Notes: generated from the sequence alone by a model not told the origin. A stretch of DNA of 64,000 nucleotides from Salvia splendens (GCF_004379255.2 NC_056038.1:29748061-29812060), one strand, 5' to 3'; shown: positions 10,301 to 21,620, counted from the first letter of the stretch. Program-made: numbers and translations.

Positions 10301-13300
10301 TTCATACTTTTTTTGTTAGAAATTTAGAAAACTACTTTCATAACTGTTAAGAATATTAGTATTCCGTCCCACATCGATTATGTGACATAGCCTAGCTTAG
10401 TGTTTTGTACTATATATATGTGGCCTGTGTTGAGTAATAAGATACACCAAATACACAACTACTTTCTCTACTATGTGTATTTACTTTTCCGCTTATATCT
10501 ATATTTTACTGTTCTACATGGTATCAGAGCAGATTCGAATCCGTCTCTAGAAAATTAGGGTTTCCAAAAAAAAGAACTATATTAGGGTTTCTGCCGCTGC
10601 CCGCTCTACTGTCCCCACTTTGCTCTTCCGTCGCTACTCTACTCTACTTGAAATTATGTTTTGTTCTGCTCTACTGCGCTATTATGTCCAAATTTGGGTT
10701 TCTACCACTACTATATTGCCCATCTGCTCTTCTCTGCCCAAACTAGGGTTTCTGACCAAGTTGCTGCATTCTACACTATTATGGTTCTGCTATACCACTC
10801 TTTCCGAAATTACAGTTCTACTATGTTCTACTCAGCTACTCTGCCCAAACGAGGGTTTTTACGTTGCTGCATTCTGCGCTATTATTTGCATGTTGTTCTA
10901 CTCCTGCTCCGTTGCTCTGCGCTATTATCTGTCTGCGCTCTCGCTTGCTTTTTATCTACCTGCGCTCTCTTGTCAACAGTTATTATTCCACTCCTCCTAC
11001 AGTTGTCCTCTTGCTACAGTTGCTACTCGTTGTAGTCACTACTACACTGCATCTATTACTTCTACTTTACCGTTGCTACTCTGCTACAACTGTCACTGTC
11101 CTGCATCTGCATCTGCATCAGCATCAGTGTTGTTAGGGTCGCGGGGCGCATCGGGTCGAAGAGGTAAAAATTCGGGTCGACGAGTCGACTGGGTCGAGAG
11201 ACCCACAAATCTAGGCTAATTGTTTTGCCTTTTAATATTAAATAAAATAAATATATTGCTCTAATGTTTATAATATATCAAATAATATAAATGTAGACGC
11301 AATTTATGTGAATAGAGATAAAGTGGAAAATAGAAATGATCAAAATATCAAAACAATTCATAAGTCATAACACAATAAATAATTGATACTATTGTCTGAA
11401 AATATCAAAACAAAGGAATATATGAAGGGTGGCAACAAAAGATCTTTGAATTGTTTATTTGTTTAGGAGTGAAGAGGCCGAATTCTAAAGTGTAGAAAGT
11501 AGGTTTGAAAAGTTTGATGTGGTGCATGCATATATATAGAGAATTGTGAATCAGAGAGTCAGAAAACATGTGAGAGATTTGAGAAAATCAGAGATAGCAT
11601 ATGTTTAGGGCGACCCAGGCGACCCACTCGACCCAATGACGACCCTGTATCTCAATCAACCCACCCATGTTGGGGCGGTGATGGTCTCGACCCAGGCGAC
11701 CCGGGCGACCCGAGCGACCCGAGCGACATTTTGACAACACTGGTTGCAGCTGTTGCATAAGTAGAGCTGCAAGGCAGAGTAGTAGTAGCTGTAGCAGAGT
11801 AGCAGCTATAGTGCAGTAGTAGCAGTAGTAGCAACTGTAGCAGAGTAGCAGATGCATGGTAGTTAGTGTCAGCTGTAGCAGAGTAGCAATTGGACACTCT
11901 GGACAGTAGTTGCAGTAGTTGCAACTGTAGCAGATGCAGGGTAGTAGTATCAGCTGTAGCAGAGTAGCGGCCGTAGGGCAGTTGTTGCAACTGTAGCAGA
12001 TGCAGATCAATGTTGTCAAAATGTCGTTCGGGTTGCTCGGGTCGCCAGGGTCGCCTGGGTCGAGACCATCACCGCCCCAACATGGGTGGGTTGATCGAGA
12101 TACAGGGTTGCCGTTGGGTCGAGTGGGTTGCCTGGGTCGCCCTAAACATATGCTATCTCTGATTTTCTCAAATCTCTCACATGTTTTCTGACTCTCTGAA
12201 TCACAATTCTCTATATATATGCATGCACCACATCAAACATTTCAAACCTACTTTCTACACTTTAGAATTCGACCTCTTCACTCCTAAACAAATAAACAAT
12301 TCAAAGATCTTTTGCTGCCACCCTTCATATATTCCTTTGTTTTGATATTTTTAGACAATGGTATCAATTATTTATTGTGTTATGACTTATGAATTGTATT
12401 GATATTTTGATCATTTCTATTTTCTACTTTATCTCTATTCACATGAATTGCGTCTACATTTATATTATTTGATATATTATAAACATTAGAGCAATTTATT
12501 TATTTTATTTAATATTAAAAGGCAAAACAATTAGCCTAGATTTGTGGGTCTCTCGACCCAGTCGACTCGTCGACCCGCGACCCGAATTTTTACCTCATCG
12601 ACCCGATGCGCCCCGCGACCCTAACAACACTGGCTGCAACTACTACTGCCCTATAGTTTCGGCTACTACTATTGCTGCCGATGTTTGAGGAAAAACATTT
12701 TTGAGAACTTTGTACCAAGCTGAACAATATAGATGTTCAGCTTGAGGGGGAGTGTTAAGAATATTAGTATTCTGTCCCACATCGGTTATGTGACATAGCC
12801 TAGCTTAGTGTTTTGTACTCTATATATGTGGCCTGTGTTGAGTAATAAGATACACCAAATACACTACTACTTTCTCTACTATGTCTATTTACTTTTCCAC
12901 TTATATCTATATTTTATTGTTCTACAATAACTCCCTAAACCTTCAGTTGGTGTAAACCGAATTCATAATAGAGACACATATGGAGTGGCTATTACCTAGG
13001 AAGGTCTTCCCCCCTCTGACCTTTGATGATTGTCATCAGGTGATGATTGGGAACATGAAGAAATTTTCACTGACGACGATGAAGCAGTTGGAATTGATCC
13101 GGATGAACGTGATGATTTGGCCCCTGAGATCCCTGCACCTCCAGAAATTAAGCAGGTCATAATTTACAGTTATTCTACCTTTAGAACTTAGCTGAGTTTC
13201 ATATATACTGGAATGAAGGAACCTAATGATAAATACTCAATAGAATCTTCCATTTGCCTGAAGTATGCATGCATGCTTATATTTTTCTCGATGTTGCAAG

Positions 13301-15634
13301 TTTGATTGATCCCTATTCGCGGTAGCTGAAGTTGCATAAATCATTCAATTTCTTGAGTGCCTAACAGTTATTATGTCAAGATGTTAGTTGTTTAAAATTC
13401 TTATAGCTGATAAGCATATAAGCTAGGGAGACCTAACTAAACCAAAATCATGGACGCCCCGAAATGGAAAAAGAGACATTATTTCATGGACGGAGGGAGT
13501 ACATGTTATAGGTTTTCAAGGGACTAACTTTAGATGATGAACTTCTTCCTGGTTTTTTATAGTTTGAAAGGCTGTGTAGTATGCTTGGTGGATCACATGA
13601 GTCTGGCTGAATGTGCAACTTTAAAAAAAATAGTTTGCTTTCCAGTCCTTTTGATTTGGAGCAAATGATATATTGTTCCCTGCCAACCTTTTATTTCTCA
13701 TGGGACATTAACACAACCACTAAATGCTTATGATATCCATTAGCGCCATTGCATGTGTTGTGATTGAAGCCCCAGTTTAAATGAAGGTGTTATTCTTGTT
13801 ATTTCGTTTATCTCAGGATGATGAGGATGAGGATGAAGCTGACGAAGAAGATAAGGAGGGAGGGTTGAGTAAATCTGGAAAAGAGCTGAAGAAGCTACTC
13901 GGGCGATCTAATGGGCTGAATGATTCTGACTCCGAGGATGACGATGATGACGATGATGTATGTTGTTTGATGCCACATTCTAGTTTGTTGTTTTTATCTC
14001 AAGGAGTTATATCAACACACAAACACATTGCCTTGGTGGTGCAGATTTTGAACCTGAAAAACATCCAATGTCCTGCACATGGTTTCTTGGAAACTAACCT
14101 ATTTGCATTATTTGGAAATTGGAATAAAGAAAAAAATTTAATTTTGTTTTACAATAAAAAGAGGCCCCATATCCATGAATTTAGAAAGTTTAAATTTTTA
14201 TTTGTTCAAATCAAGTTTCTGAACCCAGCTTATCCTGATATTTAATTTTTCCACCTATTTTAGGCGGATGATGATATATCACCAGTGATCCCAAAGAAGG
14301 AAGCTCCAAAAGAGGAGCCAATTCATAACAACAGTCCCCTTAAAGCAACAAATTCTACAGCTGGTCGTGGGACACCATCTACTTCAAAATCGTCCAAGGG
14401 GAAAAGAAAAGTCAGCAGTGATGATTCAAAAACACCGAACAGTGCACCTTTAAAGAAAGTGAAAACAGAAAATGTGAGATTGCATTTGTGCAGTACTCTT
14501 ATACTGATCCTTTCCATAGGTCAATACTCTGTGTTTGTGGTTGCTTTATTCAGTGGAATCTTTTATTGGAATACAGGAAACAAGAGCTGTGAAAGATGAG
14601 AATGCTTCATCCTTAAAAAGCGTTGCACATCCTAAAGGTGCAATGCCACCCACATCATCAAAAAGTGTGTCAGCACCAGCAACTGGACCAGTTACTGAAG
14701 AAGAAATTAGGGCTGTTCTACTACCAAAGACGCCAGTGACCACGAAGGATCTTCTGGCTAAATTCAGATCCAGATTGAAGACAAAAGAGGTCAGGGAATT
14801 CATCTTCCGTTCTTTTTTCTCCCTCCAATTACCTTATGCTATGCATGTTTTAATTTTTTTTTCAGTTCTTACATCTTTTCAACACTTATGAAAATTTAAA
14901 TTGTTGTTGGATCTAATTGGTTTATTAATAGTTATGGAATATCTGCCGGTTTCCCCCATCTCTGGGTTGTGTGGATTTCCAACTATCAGAGAGATCAAAT
15001 AAACCTGAAGTTCCATTGATTATGACAGTATTTGGTTCTTTTGATACTTCTACTTGAATGACCAGAACAAAATGTACCTCCTTTGATTATAGTCAAAGCT
15101 ACTTTTTCCCTGTGTCCCATCTCTCTGCTAGTGTTTTTGAAAAGTAAGTTGTCATTACTGTATTGTGTTGTTGCATAAAGTCCCTGACCAGGCTTCTACT
15201 TATAGGGAGTCTGTACAAATATTTGTACTATGTACGCCAGCCATATAGTTAATAGATGATTCTGGTTTATAATGAGTCCTATTTTAACATGTCTTGCATA
15301 GAAGCTTCAGAGATATGAGTCTCATCAACCCCATATCTTAACTGATGTGAGCCTATTTGTTAGTACATCACCCATCCTATGCTTAGGCTCCAGTGGCACA
15401 ACTTTGGCCATGATAGGCTCCTTGTGTTTTAAGCTCTTTGTATATTCATGCAAGATTTGTACTATGTGGCTTATAGTCAAATTTTCAGCATTTGTCTTGG
15501 AAATGTTAACTCTAGGCAAGTTGGTGTGGATGCAGGAAAAGGATGCTTTTTCAGCTATAATGAAAAGGATATCAAAGATCCAAAAGACCAATGGTGCCAC
15601 AAACTACGTAGTTCTTAGAGATAACTTGGCGTAG
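7398..15634 (+). CDS. RAP74: Transcription initiation factor IIF subunit alpha (TFIIF-alpha, RAP74)
   Basis: RAP74 pairs with RAP30 to form TFIIF, which recruits RNA polymerase II to the preinitiation complex in the nucleus. Nine exons: 7398-7568, 8370-8522, 9393-9538, 9607-9977, 13040-13155, 13817-13957, 14264-14473, 14577-14789, 15536-15634. They total 1620 bases and encode 539 residues, about the length of the Arabidopsis protein as I recall it. The plant-specific N-terminus has cysteines 11, 14, 25, 31, 34, 45 and 48. The dimerisation domain follows (HLEGTQTATYYLLMLQGKEF, NFNKVAQYKQLTLEEAEEKM), then acidic runs, a Lys-rich linker, and the C-terminal winged helix (ATGPVTEEEIRAVLL to YVVLRDNLA). 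All introns are GT-AG and the frame is kept across every junction. Intron 4 (3.06 kb) is swollen by an LTR retrotransposon. Confidence 0.95.
7817..8118. repeat. Direct tandem duplication (about 152 bp) in TFIIF-alpha intron 1
   Basis: The stretch starting AATCTTACTCATTG at 7817 is repeated from 7969 with a few substitutions and small gaps. Both copies share CAAGTTAGTTGGTGTGC and end with TTTGTCTGTTTATGTCT. It is a local intronic duplication with no coding content. Confidence 0.8.
9010..9160. mobile_element. Stowaway-like MITE in TFIIF-alpha intron 2
   Basis: Left end GCTCCCTCCACCC and right end GACAGAGGGAGTA are inverted repeats of the CTCCCTCYGTCC type, enclosing about 150 AT-rich bases. 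Non-coding. Confidence 0.65.
11125..11742 (+). mobile_element. hAT-like MITE copy A
   Basis: Ends are CAGTGTTGTTAGGGTCG (left) and the inverse of CAGTGTTGTCAAAATG (right), with GGGTCG/CGACCC repeats just inside, in the hAT style. Left flank is ATCAGCAT and right flank GTTGCAGC, so the two 8-base flanks do not match each other. They match those of copy B instead. Confidence 0.8.
12008..12632 (-). mobile_element. hAT-like MITE copy B, inverted relative to copy A
   Basis: Nearly the full 620 bases are the reverse complement of copy A, including CGACCC-rich ends and the AT-rich centre. Flanks are ATGCAGAT (left) and GCTGCAAC (right). The right flank is the exact reverse complement of copy A's right flank, which indicates exchange between the copies. 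Confidence 0.8.
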
Positions 15635-16277
15635 TGACTTTATACCTCCTTGCTTTATTTTGGGAATACAAATTGGTGGAATGCCAGAGAGAACAGTCCG
15701 AACCAATGATCAATTCGATTGCTGAAGTCTTTCTTCTTCTTTTCTTTGGGATGCATTGCCTTTTTATAGCCATAATAAGGATACCATCATCCTTAACGCT
15801 GGTGACGAGATACATACAGTATAGTTAACCCACACTAGACGTGTGCCGCTATCTGAAACAAAGATTTGTATTGTTGTATACATCGGGATCTGTGTCGCAT
15901 CTATCCAAATGATACTTGCTCATATCTAATTCCAAATCGGGAGTAGTAAGCAGTGACACATAAAAAACTGAAAACGCAAACAAGGGTCGACAGTTTTATA
16001 GACCAAGTTTTAAAGTTATAGGATTATCTAATACTATCAAATTTCCCTCAAAATTAAATGATTTCTAACCAATCCTTTATTATAACTAAATATCTATATA
16101 ATTGTTTTTGGATTTATCAGGTATTTGCAGTTTTCATTTATTTGGAAATTTTCAATAACACTATTTATTGCAAGTGAATATCCCAATTAAAGAGGTGCAA
16201 ACCCTACACTAGTTTCCACGTCACACATTTCAAACCAGGGTTATAAAAAGGAGAATGAAAATATGAATACTCCATAA
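15635..16277. other. TFIIF-alpha 3' UTR and AT-rich spacer
   Basis: This holds the 3' untranslated region of TFIIF-alpha and then AT-rich sequence up to the Harbinger element. I see no further gene or clear polyadenylation signal. Confidence 0.4.
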
Positions 16278-17357
16278 GAGCATCTCCAGTAAGACTGGAC
16301 GTCAAATAGCCCATATATAGCCTTCACACTGTCACATCATCAGCACTACAATTCTCCTGCCACATCAGCTTGCCACATCAACTGGACATCAAATAGCCCT
16401 CACATAGCCTTCACACTACCTATCCACATCACTAATAACAATTATATAATTTAATTTACACTCGTATCAACATACGGAATTTAATTTACGAGACAAATAC
16501 GGAAAATTCGAATAATAATATTAAAATTTCAAAAAGTACAATAATTTAAAAAAAATACATTTAAAAAAATTACATTTAAAAAAATTACATAAATTTACAT
16601 AAAAACTAACGCCTTGCAATCCTCCGCGCCCACAACTCTTCAACCAAATCCTTTTGGAGTCGAATATGAGCCTCTGTCTGACGCATGTCGGCATGTGCTT
16701 GGATGAGGGCTTCTTCATCGTGAGGTACCCCACCTCGTACGTTGGCGGTGGCGACGCCGTGGCTTGGACCGGCCTCATTATCGTCGTTGGCCCAATCAGT
16801 CAGTTGTACACCTTCATCTTCGACAATCATGTTGTGCATAATAATACGGGCGTACATTATATCAGCAATGCAGTCGACATTCCACAAACGCGTTGGTCCC
16901 TTAACTGCAGCCCATCGAGCCTGAAGCACACCAAATGCGCGCTCCACGTCCTTTCGCGCCGACTCCTGCCGCGTCGCAAAGTAGGCCTTCTTCGCATCTG
17001 ATGCGCACCGGATCGTCTTCACAAAGACGGGCCACCTAGGGTATATCCCATCCGCCAAGTAGTAGCCCATATCATGCTGGTTGCCGTTGGCGACAAAACT
17101 GATGGCCGGACCGACGTCCTGGCACTGCTCGTTGAAAAGGGGCGACGAGTTGAAGACGTTTAGGTCGCTGTTCGAACCGGCTATCTCAAAATACGCATGC
17201 CAAATCCGGCGTCGGAACCGGCGTCATCGCGCGAATCGGCATGGCCACGCCGATTTTGACACCGATTTCGCCGACGCCGGTTCCAATGGTTCGGCGTCAG
17301 AACCGGCGTCGGCGAAAAATCGGCATCGCGATTTTGACGCCGGCATTGGAGATGCTC
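16278..17357 (-). mobile_element. Internally deleted PIF/Harbinger element
   Basis: The ends GAGCATCTCC (16278) and GGAGATGCTC (17357) are inverted repeats, flanked by the 3-base duplication TAA (16275-16277 and 17358-17360) typical of PIF/Harbinger. It carries the C-terminal part of a DDE transposase on the minus strand. The right subterminal zone is rich in CGCCGG/CCGATTT motifs. Confidence 0.85.
16606..17207 (-). pseudogene. Harbinger transposase, C-terminal fragment (DDE_Tnp_4 type)
   Basis: The frame enters near 17207 with IWHAYFEIAGSNSDLNVF, continues SSPLFNEQC and MGYYLADGIYPRWPVFVK, then ESARKDVERAFGVLQARWA and IMYARIIMHNMIVEDE. These are the central and late blocks of Harbinger (ALP1-like) transposases, including DGIYP and the late E of the catalytic triad in the KDVERAFG region. 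The N-terminal half is gone, replaced by repeat-rich subterminal sequence, so it cannot act alone. Confidence 0.85.
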
Positions 17358-18291
17358 TAAACTTTAACTTTGCTACTCAATCTTCTTTTTTGTCTTTTTC
17401 AGAAATTGGCTAAAATATCTCTCACGCAATTAGCTTCTCGCGGTTGACTAAAACTTTATGGGTATTTTTAATAGAAAATGACTCATTAATTGCTACTCAA
17501 AATTATTACTGGGTGAAGATTGTTACGTTTAGTTTTGGCTGCTACTAGTTTCCATATATAGTAGGGACAACTGCACTTAGACGTGTGGTCATCCAAGTTC
17601 ATAACCTTACAATCTCTCTCTACATATGCGAATATAGAGTAAGGGTTGCGTTAGTGTGCTAACTAATTTACAGTAATAACTAATAACTTTCAATTCTGTG
17701 CATTAAAATTATCAACATAAAGACATAAATATATCAATACAACATGTAAATTTAAATATCAACACAAACACATAAGTTTATCAACACAAGAATATTGATA
17801 AATTTATGTCTTTGTGTTGATATTTTTAACATACTAAATTAGTTAGTATCTTTACTCTATGGTGGCGTTCGGTTTTCAAGATAAAATAATACAAGATACA
17901 ATTTAGGATTGAGTTGTGAGATTATTTTAGTCATAGGGGGTTAGCTATGACTAATTATCCCATGATTATCCATCTAGGATTGAGTTGGAGGACTAAATCT
18001 TATAAACCAAACACACTACTAATTTAATCATAAGATACAATCTTGCAAACCGAACACCCTAAGTAAAGATTAAATTGGTTTTAAATTTTGTACGGCTCTT
18101 AATTAATTTGGAATTGTTTTTTTTTTCTTTTCTTAAAAGGCACTAAACTTATTTGATAGTGGAGTAGTATTTAATTCTACCTGATGGTAGTAGTATTTTC
18201 CTAAAATCCCCATTACAATGTATCGACCCGTAATTGAGGAATAATGCAAATCCCAGAGAAGCCCGGGACCCTCTTACTCGTGTAGTAGTAG
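17358..18291. other. Intergenic, AT-rich, with one MITE
   Basis: Outside the MITE at 17861-18060 I see only AT-rich sequence, including a short imperfect inverted repeat at about 17700-17830 built on CATCAACA / TGTTGATA. No gene is supported. Confidence 0.4.
17861..18060. mobile_element. Short MITE with GTTCGGTTT ends
   Basis: Left end GGTGGCGTTCGGTTTTC and right end GCAAACCGAACACCC are inverted repeats around about 200 AT-rich bases. A related element lies at 58496-58699. Superfamily is not clear from the flanks. Confidence 0.55.
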
Positions 18292-18906
18292 TGATGGGGT
18301 ACGAACTAAACAAGCCCAACAGCAGTGACGGCCCATCAGCCCAAAGCCCAAGGAAGAGTATGAGTTCGGCATTACCAAAGAGTTCGGAGGAGTTCGGCAT
18401 TACCAAAGAGTTCGGCCTCAGCCTACAGCTCGGTAAAAGCCAACCAATCAAGCTCTGCTCTCAGGTCGGCATCAAGCTCTACTCTCAGATCGGCAACCAA
18501 AGCAGTTCGGTCTCAGTATTCGACCGAACAAGGAGTTAGTGGACCCATGCAGGATTTCCACAACTTCCAACACACCCACTACCACGTGGCGTCAACTCAG
18601 GCCACGATCTTAGGCCATGACCTACACGACCTCCACGACCTAGAGTGATGATGTAAGCCACGATCTTAGTTCAATGTATAAATAGAACTTAGATCTGATA
18701 GAAAAGAGTTAGAATCTCTCTAGAGAAATAATCATATAGCAAGTCTGTGTTGTAAGCTGTAATTCGCAGATCAAGCAATACAAACCTGCCCCCATTTCTC
18801 CCCGTGGACGTAGATTTACCTCAGTAAATCGAACCACGTAAAATTCTCTGTGTCGTAATTTATTTTTACGAGCATTTATCATCATCAAAAATTCGCGGAA
18901 TCATCA
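18292..18906 (+). repeat. 5' LTR of the Tat element
   Basis: Begins TGATG and ends CATCA. It contains repeated GAGTTCGGCATTACC blocks, a TATA box (GTATAAATAG) near 18677 and a transcribed R/U5-like tail. Primer binding site follows after one base. Confidence 0.9.
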
Positions 18907-18981
18907 CTGGCGCCGTCTGTGGGAACCAGAGAACCAAATTTGTGATAAAGCGAATTTTTGACCATTTTTTCAACCCAAAAA

Positions 18982-20034
18982 ATGCATACCAGATCGCAGA
19001 GTACCCGTATTCCTGCCCGTGAGAACCAGGAGGAAGCCAATCCATCCCATAGGTCTGGAAAACAGCCTAGGGATAAATCCACCACCAGTTCTCATGGCGA
19101 AGGAACAAGCCGCTCCAAAAGCCGTCACACCGAGTCTTCCCAGCAGCCCGATTTGAACGGGGCTGTCAAGCTGTTTTTGGCTGAAAAGCAGGAGGAATTC
19201 TTAACCTTCCTGCAGAGAAGCCAAAAGCAGCCGGAGGCGAAAACGGCGGATTCTCCCTCTCCCTCCATACGAGACAGTCACTACCGCAGTAGTATCATGT
19301 CTTCCAGAAGAAAGAATCCTCGGTACCGGAATCACAGGAGAACTCCATCTCCTCCATACCGAAGAAATGTCGGGTTCGCCATGTACGGAGCATGGAGGAC
19401 TCCGTTCTCGGACGATATTACCCGAACTCCCCTTCCACAGAACTACCGAACTCCGTCGATAACCTATGACGGACTCGTGGATCCTCATGACTTCCTGGGA
19501 CGCTATCAGTATAATATGGCGAACCAAGGTCTCAATGAGGTCCATATGTGCAAGCTGTTCCCCGAGCTGCTCATCGGGAACGCCAGAAGGTGGTTCGACA
19601 GCCTTCCTCAAGGCAGCATTAGATCCTACCGAGATCTGATGGATGCTTTCCACAGGAGGTTCTTTCAGAAAGCGGAAGCCCGAAATACTTCGGCTCAGCT
19701 GCTTTCTATACGTCAAGGTCGCGACGAAAAGATCAGCGACTTCCTGACGAGATTCCATAAGGAATGCCTACAGGTAGATAATCTCAATGATCTACTTGTC
19801 ATTTCGGCATTCCAAAATGGAATCCTGCCCGGAGCTCTCTACAGAAAGCTCGTGGAGTGCGGTCCGCAAACAGCTCAAGAGATGTGGGACATTGCGGACA
19901 AGTTTTCTCGTGCCGATGAGGCAGACCGTCGAAAACGGTCTTTAGACAGCTCATCTAGAGAAGACAAAAAGAAGCCCGGTCATAGCGATCAGAGGCATCC
20001 TCGCCGAACACCTTCTCCACTAAAGGAGAGATAG
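18982..20034 (+). CDS. Gag polyprotein of the Tat element
   Basis: 350 residues from the ATG reading MHTRSQSTR. A basic Ser/Arg-rich N-terminus (about 1-130) precedes the retrotransposon gag domain (about 150-270: YDGLVDPHDFLGRYQYNM, NARRWFDSLPQGSIRSYRDL, FHRRFFQ, QGRDEKISDFLTRFHKE). The C-terminal tail is basic and ends TPSPLKER before a stop. No CCHC knuckle is present in the retained part; in full-length relatives it usually lies downstream, so it may have gone with the pol deletion. Gag forms the particle that packages element RNA. The frame is intact. Confidence 0.85.
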   Translation: MHTRSQSTRIPARENQEEANPSHRSGKQPRDKSTTSSHGEGTSRSKSRHTESSQQPDLNGAVKLFLAEKQEEFLTFLQRSQKQPEAKTADSPSPSIRDSHYRSSIMSSRRKNPRYRNHRRTPSPPYRRNVGFAMYGAWRTPFSDDITRTPLPQNYRTPSITYDGLVDPHDFLGRYQYNMANQGLNEVHMCKLFPELLIGNARRWFDSLPQGSIRSYRDLMDAFHRRFFQKAEARNTSAQLLSIRQGRDEKISDFLTRFHKECLQVDNLNDLLVISAFQNGILPGALYRKLVECGPQTAQEMWDIADKFSRADEADRRKRSLDSSSREDKKKPGHSDQRHPRRTPSPLKER

Positions 20035-20109
20035 CGGTCATCCGAGGTGATCGAAAAAGAGCAAGTGTGTTCGCAGATTGCGCTTAAAAGTGCCGAGCAA
20101 TCAGTTCGG

Positions 20110-20590
20110 CACCATCAAGCATAGCAATCACAGCAGCCGGAATCAGAGGCCGGCGAAATGACCGAAGTCACACCGGAGCCGAACTCGATGGTGTACGGCA
20201 CTGAAGCCGTGATTCCGGTTGAGATCGGCATATCCAGTCCCCGAACTCAATTTCTCCTCAGAAATGAATGGTGACGGACTAAGAGCCGAACTACATCTGG
20301 CCGAAGAAAGAAGAGAATTGGCCTGCATAAAAGCAGCCAAGTACAAGGAGCAAGTAGCCCGGTATTATAACCAAAGGGTGAAAAAGCTGCAATTTCAAGT
20401 GGGAGATCTCATCTTGAGAAACAACGAAGTAAGCCGAGCAGAAAAGCTGGGCGAACTCGAACCCACATGGGAAGTTCCATATCGGGTGTCAGAAGTCCTC
20501 GGCAAAGGGTCTTACAAATTGACTCACGTGTCAAGAGCACAAGTACCCCGAACATGGTACGTTTCCAACCTCAAAAAGTTCCATTTGTAA
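20110..20590 (+). pseudogene. Integrase C-terminal scrap of the Tat element
   Basis: The text SMVYGTEAVIPVEIG (to about 20230) is the block after the integrase core. One base out of frame it continues as ELNFSSEMNGDGLRAELHLA, KEQVARYYNQRV, FQVGDLILRNNEV and GSYKLTHVSRAQVPRTWYV to the stop at 20588-20590. Several kilobases of pol between gag and this point are missing, and the fragment is frameshifted near 20235. Confidence 0.85.
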
Positions 20591-20753
20591 GAGACAGTCC
20601 GGTCAATGTGCTTTCTTTGGTTTGCTTGGTTTTTGTTCGTCTCTATGTGCTTTTTATTTGTCTATATGCCTTGTCTATGTGCGTGTCGTCTCTTACAAAT
20701 GTTACTGAGGTATCTTGTTCTTCGAAGGCTGATCCCCTTCTTAGAACATATAC

Positions 20754-21112
20754 AAGCCCACGATTGTGTGTCAAAGCTTCTAAAGAGGATACAAGACCAC
20801 AATTCAGCTTAAACAAGCAGTTCGTCCGAAACGAGCTGCAACAAGCCAACGATTGTGCGTCAAAGCTTCTAAAGAGGATACAAGACCACAATTCAGCTTA
20901 AACAAGCAGTTCGTCTGAAACGAGCTGCAACAAGCCAACGATTGTGCGTCAAAGCTTCTAAAGAGGATACAAGACCTCAATTCAGCTTAAACAAGCAGTT
21001 CGTCTGAAACGAGCTGCAACAAGCCCACGATTGTGTGTCAAAGCTTCTAAAGAGGATACAAGACCACAATTCTGCTTAAGAATCAAGCACTTCGTCTGAA
21101 ACGAACTGCAAC
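20754..21112. repeat. 89-bp tandem repeat, about four copies
   Basis: Units start at 20754, 20843, 20932 and 21021, each with AAGCC(C/A)ACGATTGTG, CAAAGCTTCTAAAGAGG and ACGAGCTGCAAC. Only a few bases differ between copies. Tandem repeats between pol and the 3' LTR are common in Tat elements. The open frame through here is a by-product. Confidence 0.9.
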
Positions 21113-21378
21113 AAAAGTCCGATTCTCGCGATAAAACTTGCCTGAATTAGGACAAGGGAAAGTCCAATCCACGCGATAAAACTCGCCGAATTAGGACGAC
21201 CAAGTTCGGTCAAAGCAGTTTACCTCATAAGACAGAGGACGACCATGTCTAGTCAAAGAGGTTTACTGCATAAGACCACTTCGGTTAACTGGGAAAGTCC
21301 GATCCACGCGATAAAACTCGCCGAATTAGGACAAGGGAAAGTTCGATCCCGGCGACAAAAATCGCCAAATTAGAACAC

Positions 21379-21620
21379 AGACCAAAGACGAGTCCGGTCA
21401 AAGATGTTTATTTCATCAGACCAAAGACGAGTCCGGTCAAAGATGTTTATTTCATCAGACCAAAGACGAGTCCGGTCAAAGATGTTTATTTCATCAGACC
21501 AAAGACGAGTCCGGATCAAAGATGTTTATTTCATCAGACCAAAGACGAGTCCGGTCAAAGATGTTTATTTCATCAGACCAAAGACAAGTCCGGTCAAAGA
21601 AGTTTACTTCATAAGACCGA
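21379..21620. repeat. 39-bp tandem repeat, about six copies
   Basis: Units contain CAAAGACGAGTCCGG and AAAGATGTTTATTTCATCAG, starting near 21379, 21418, 21457, 21496, 21536 and 21575. One unit has a one-base insertion. A looser family of similar units (GGACGACCA, GATAAAACTCGCCGAATTAG) precedes it at 21116-21360. Confidence 0.9.

Larger units (their letters stand above)
10345..12926 (+). mobile_element. Non-autonomous LTR retrotransposon in TFIIF-alpha intron 4
   Basis: Two 174-base LTRs (10345-10518 and 12753-12926) begin TGTTAAG and end TTCTACA. They are flanked by a 5-base target duplication ATAAC (10340-10344 and 12927-12931). The 5' LTR abuts a tRNA-iMet primer site, TGGTATCAGAGC (10519-10530), and a polypurine tract (CTTGAGGGGGAG) precedes the 3' LTR. 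The interior encodes no gag or pol: it is low-complexity CTGCTAC-rich sequence plus two inverted MITEs. The LTRs differ at about 7 sites by eye, so insertion is not recent. The primer site suggests a copia-driven TRIM or small LARD. It is in the same orientation as the host gene. Confidence 0.9.

Noticed and set aside
10620..11219. Long overlapping ORFs rich in Leu/Tyr/Cys inside the TFIIF-alpha intron element
   Set aside because: They arise from CTGCTAC-type low complexity in several frames, match no retroelement protein I know, and the same composition appears on the opposite strand in the inverted spacer.
20745..21115. CRISPR-like array
   Set aside because: 89-bp units are contiguous with no spacers, in a plant retrotransposon.
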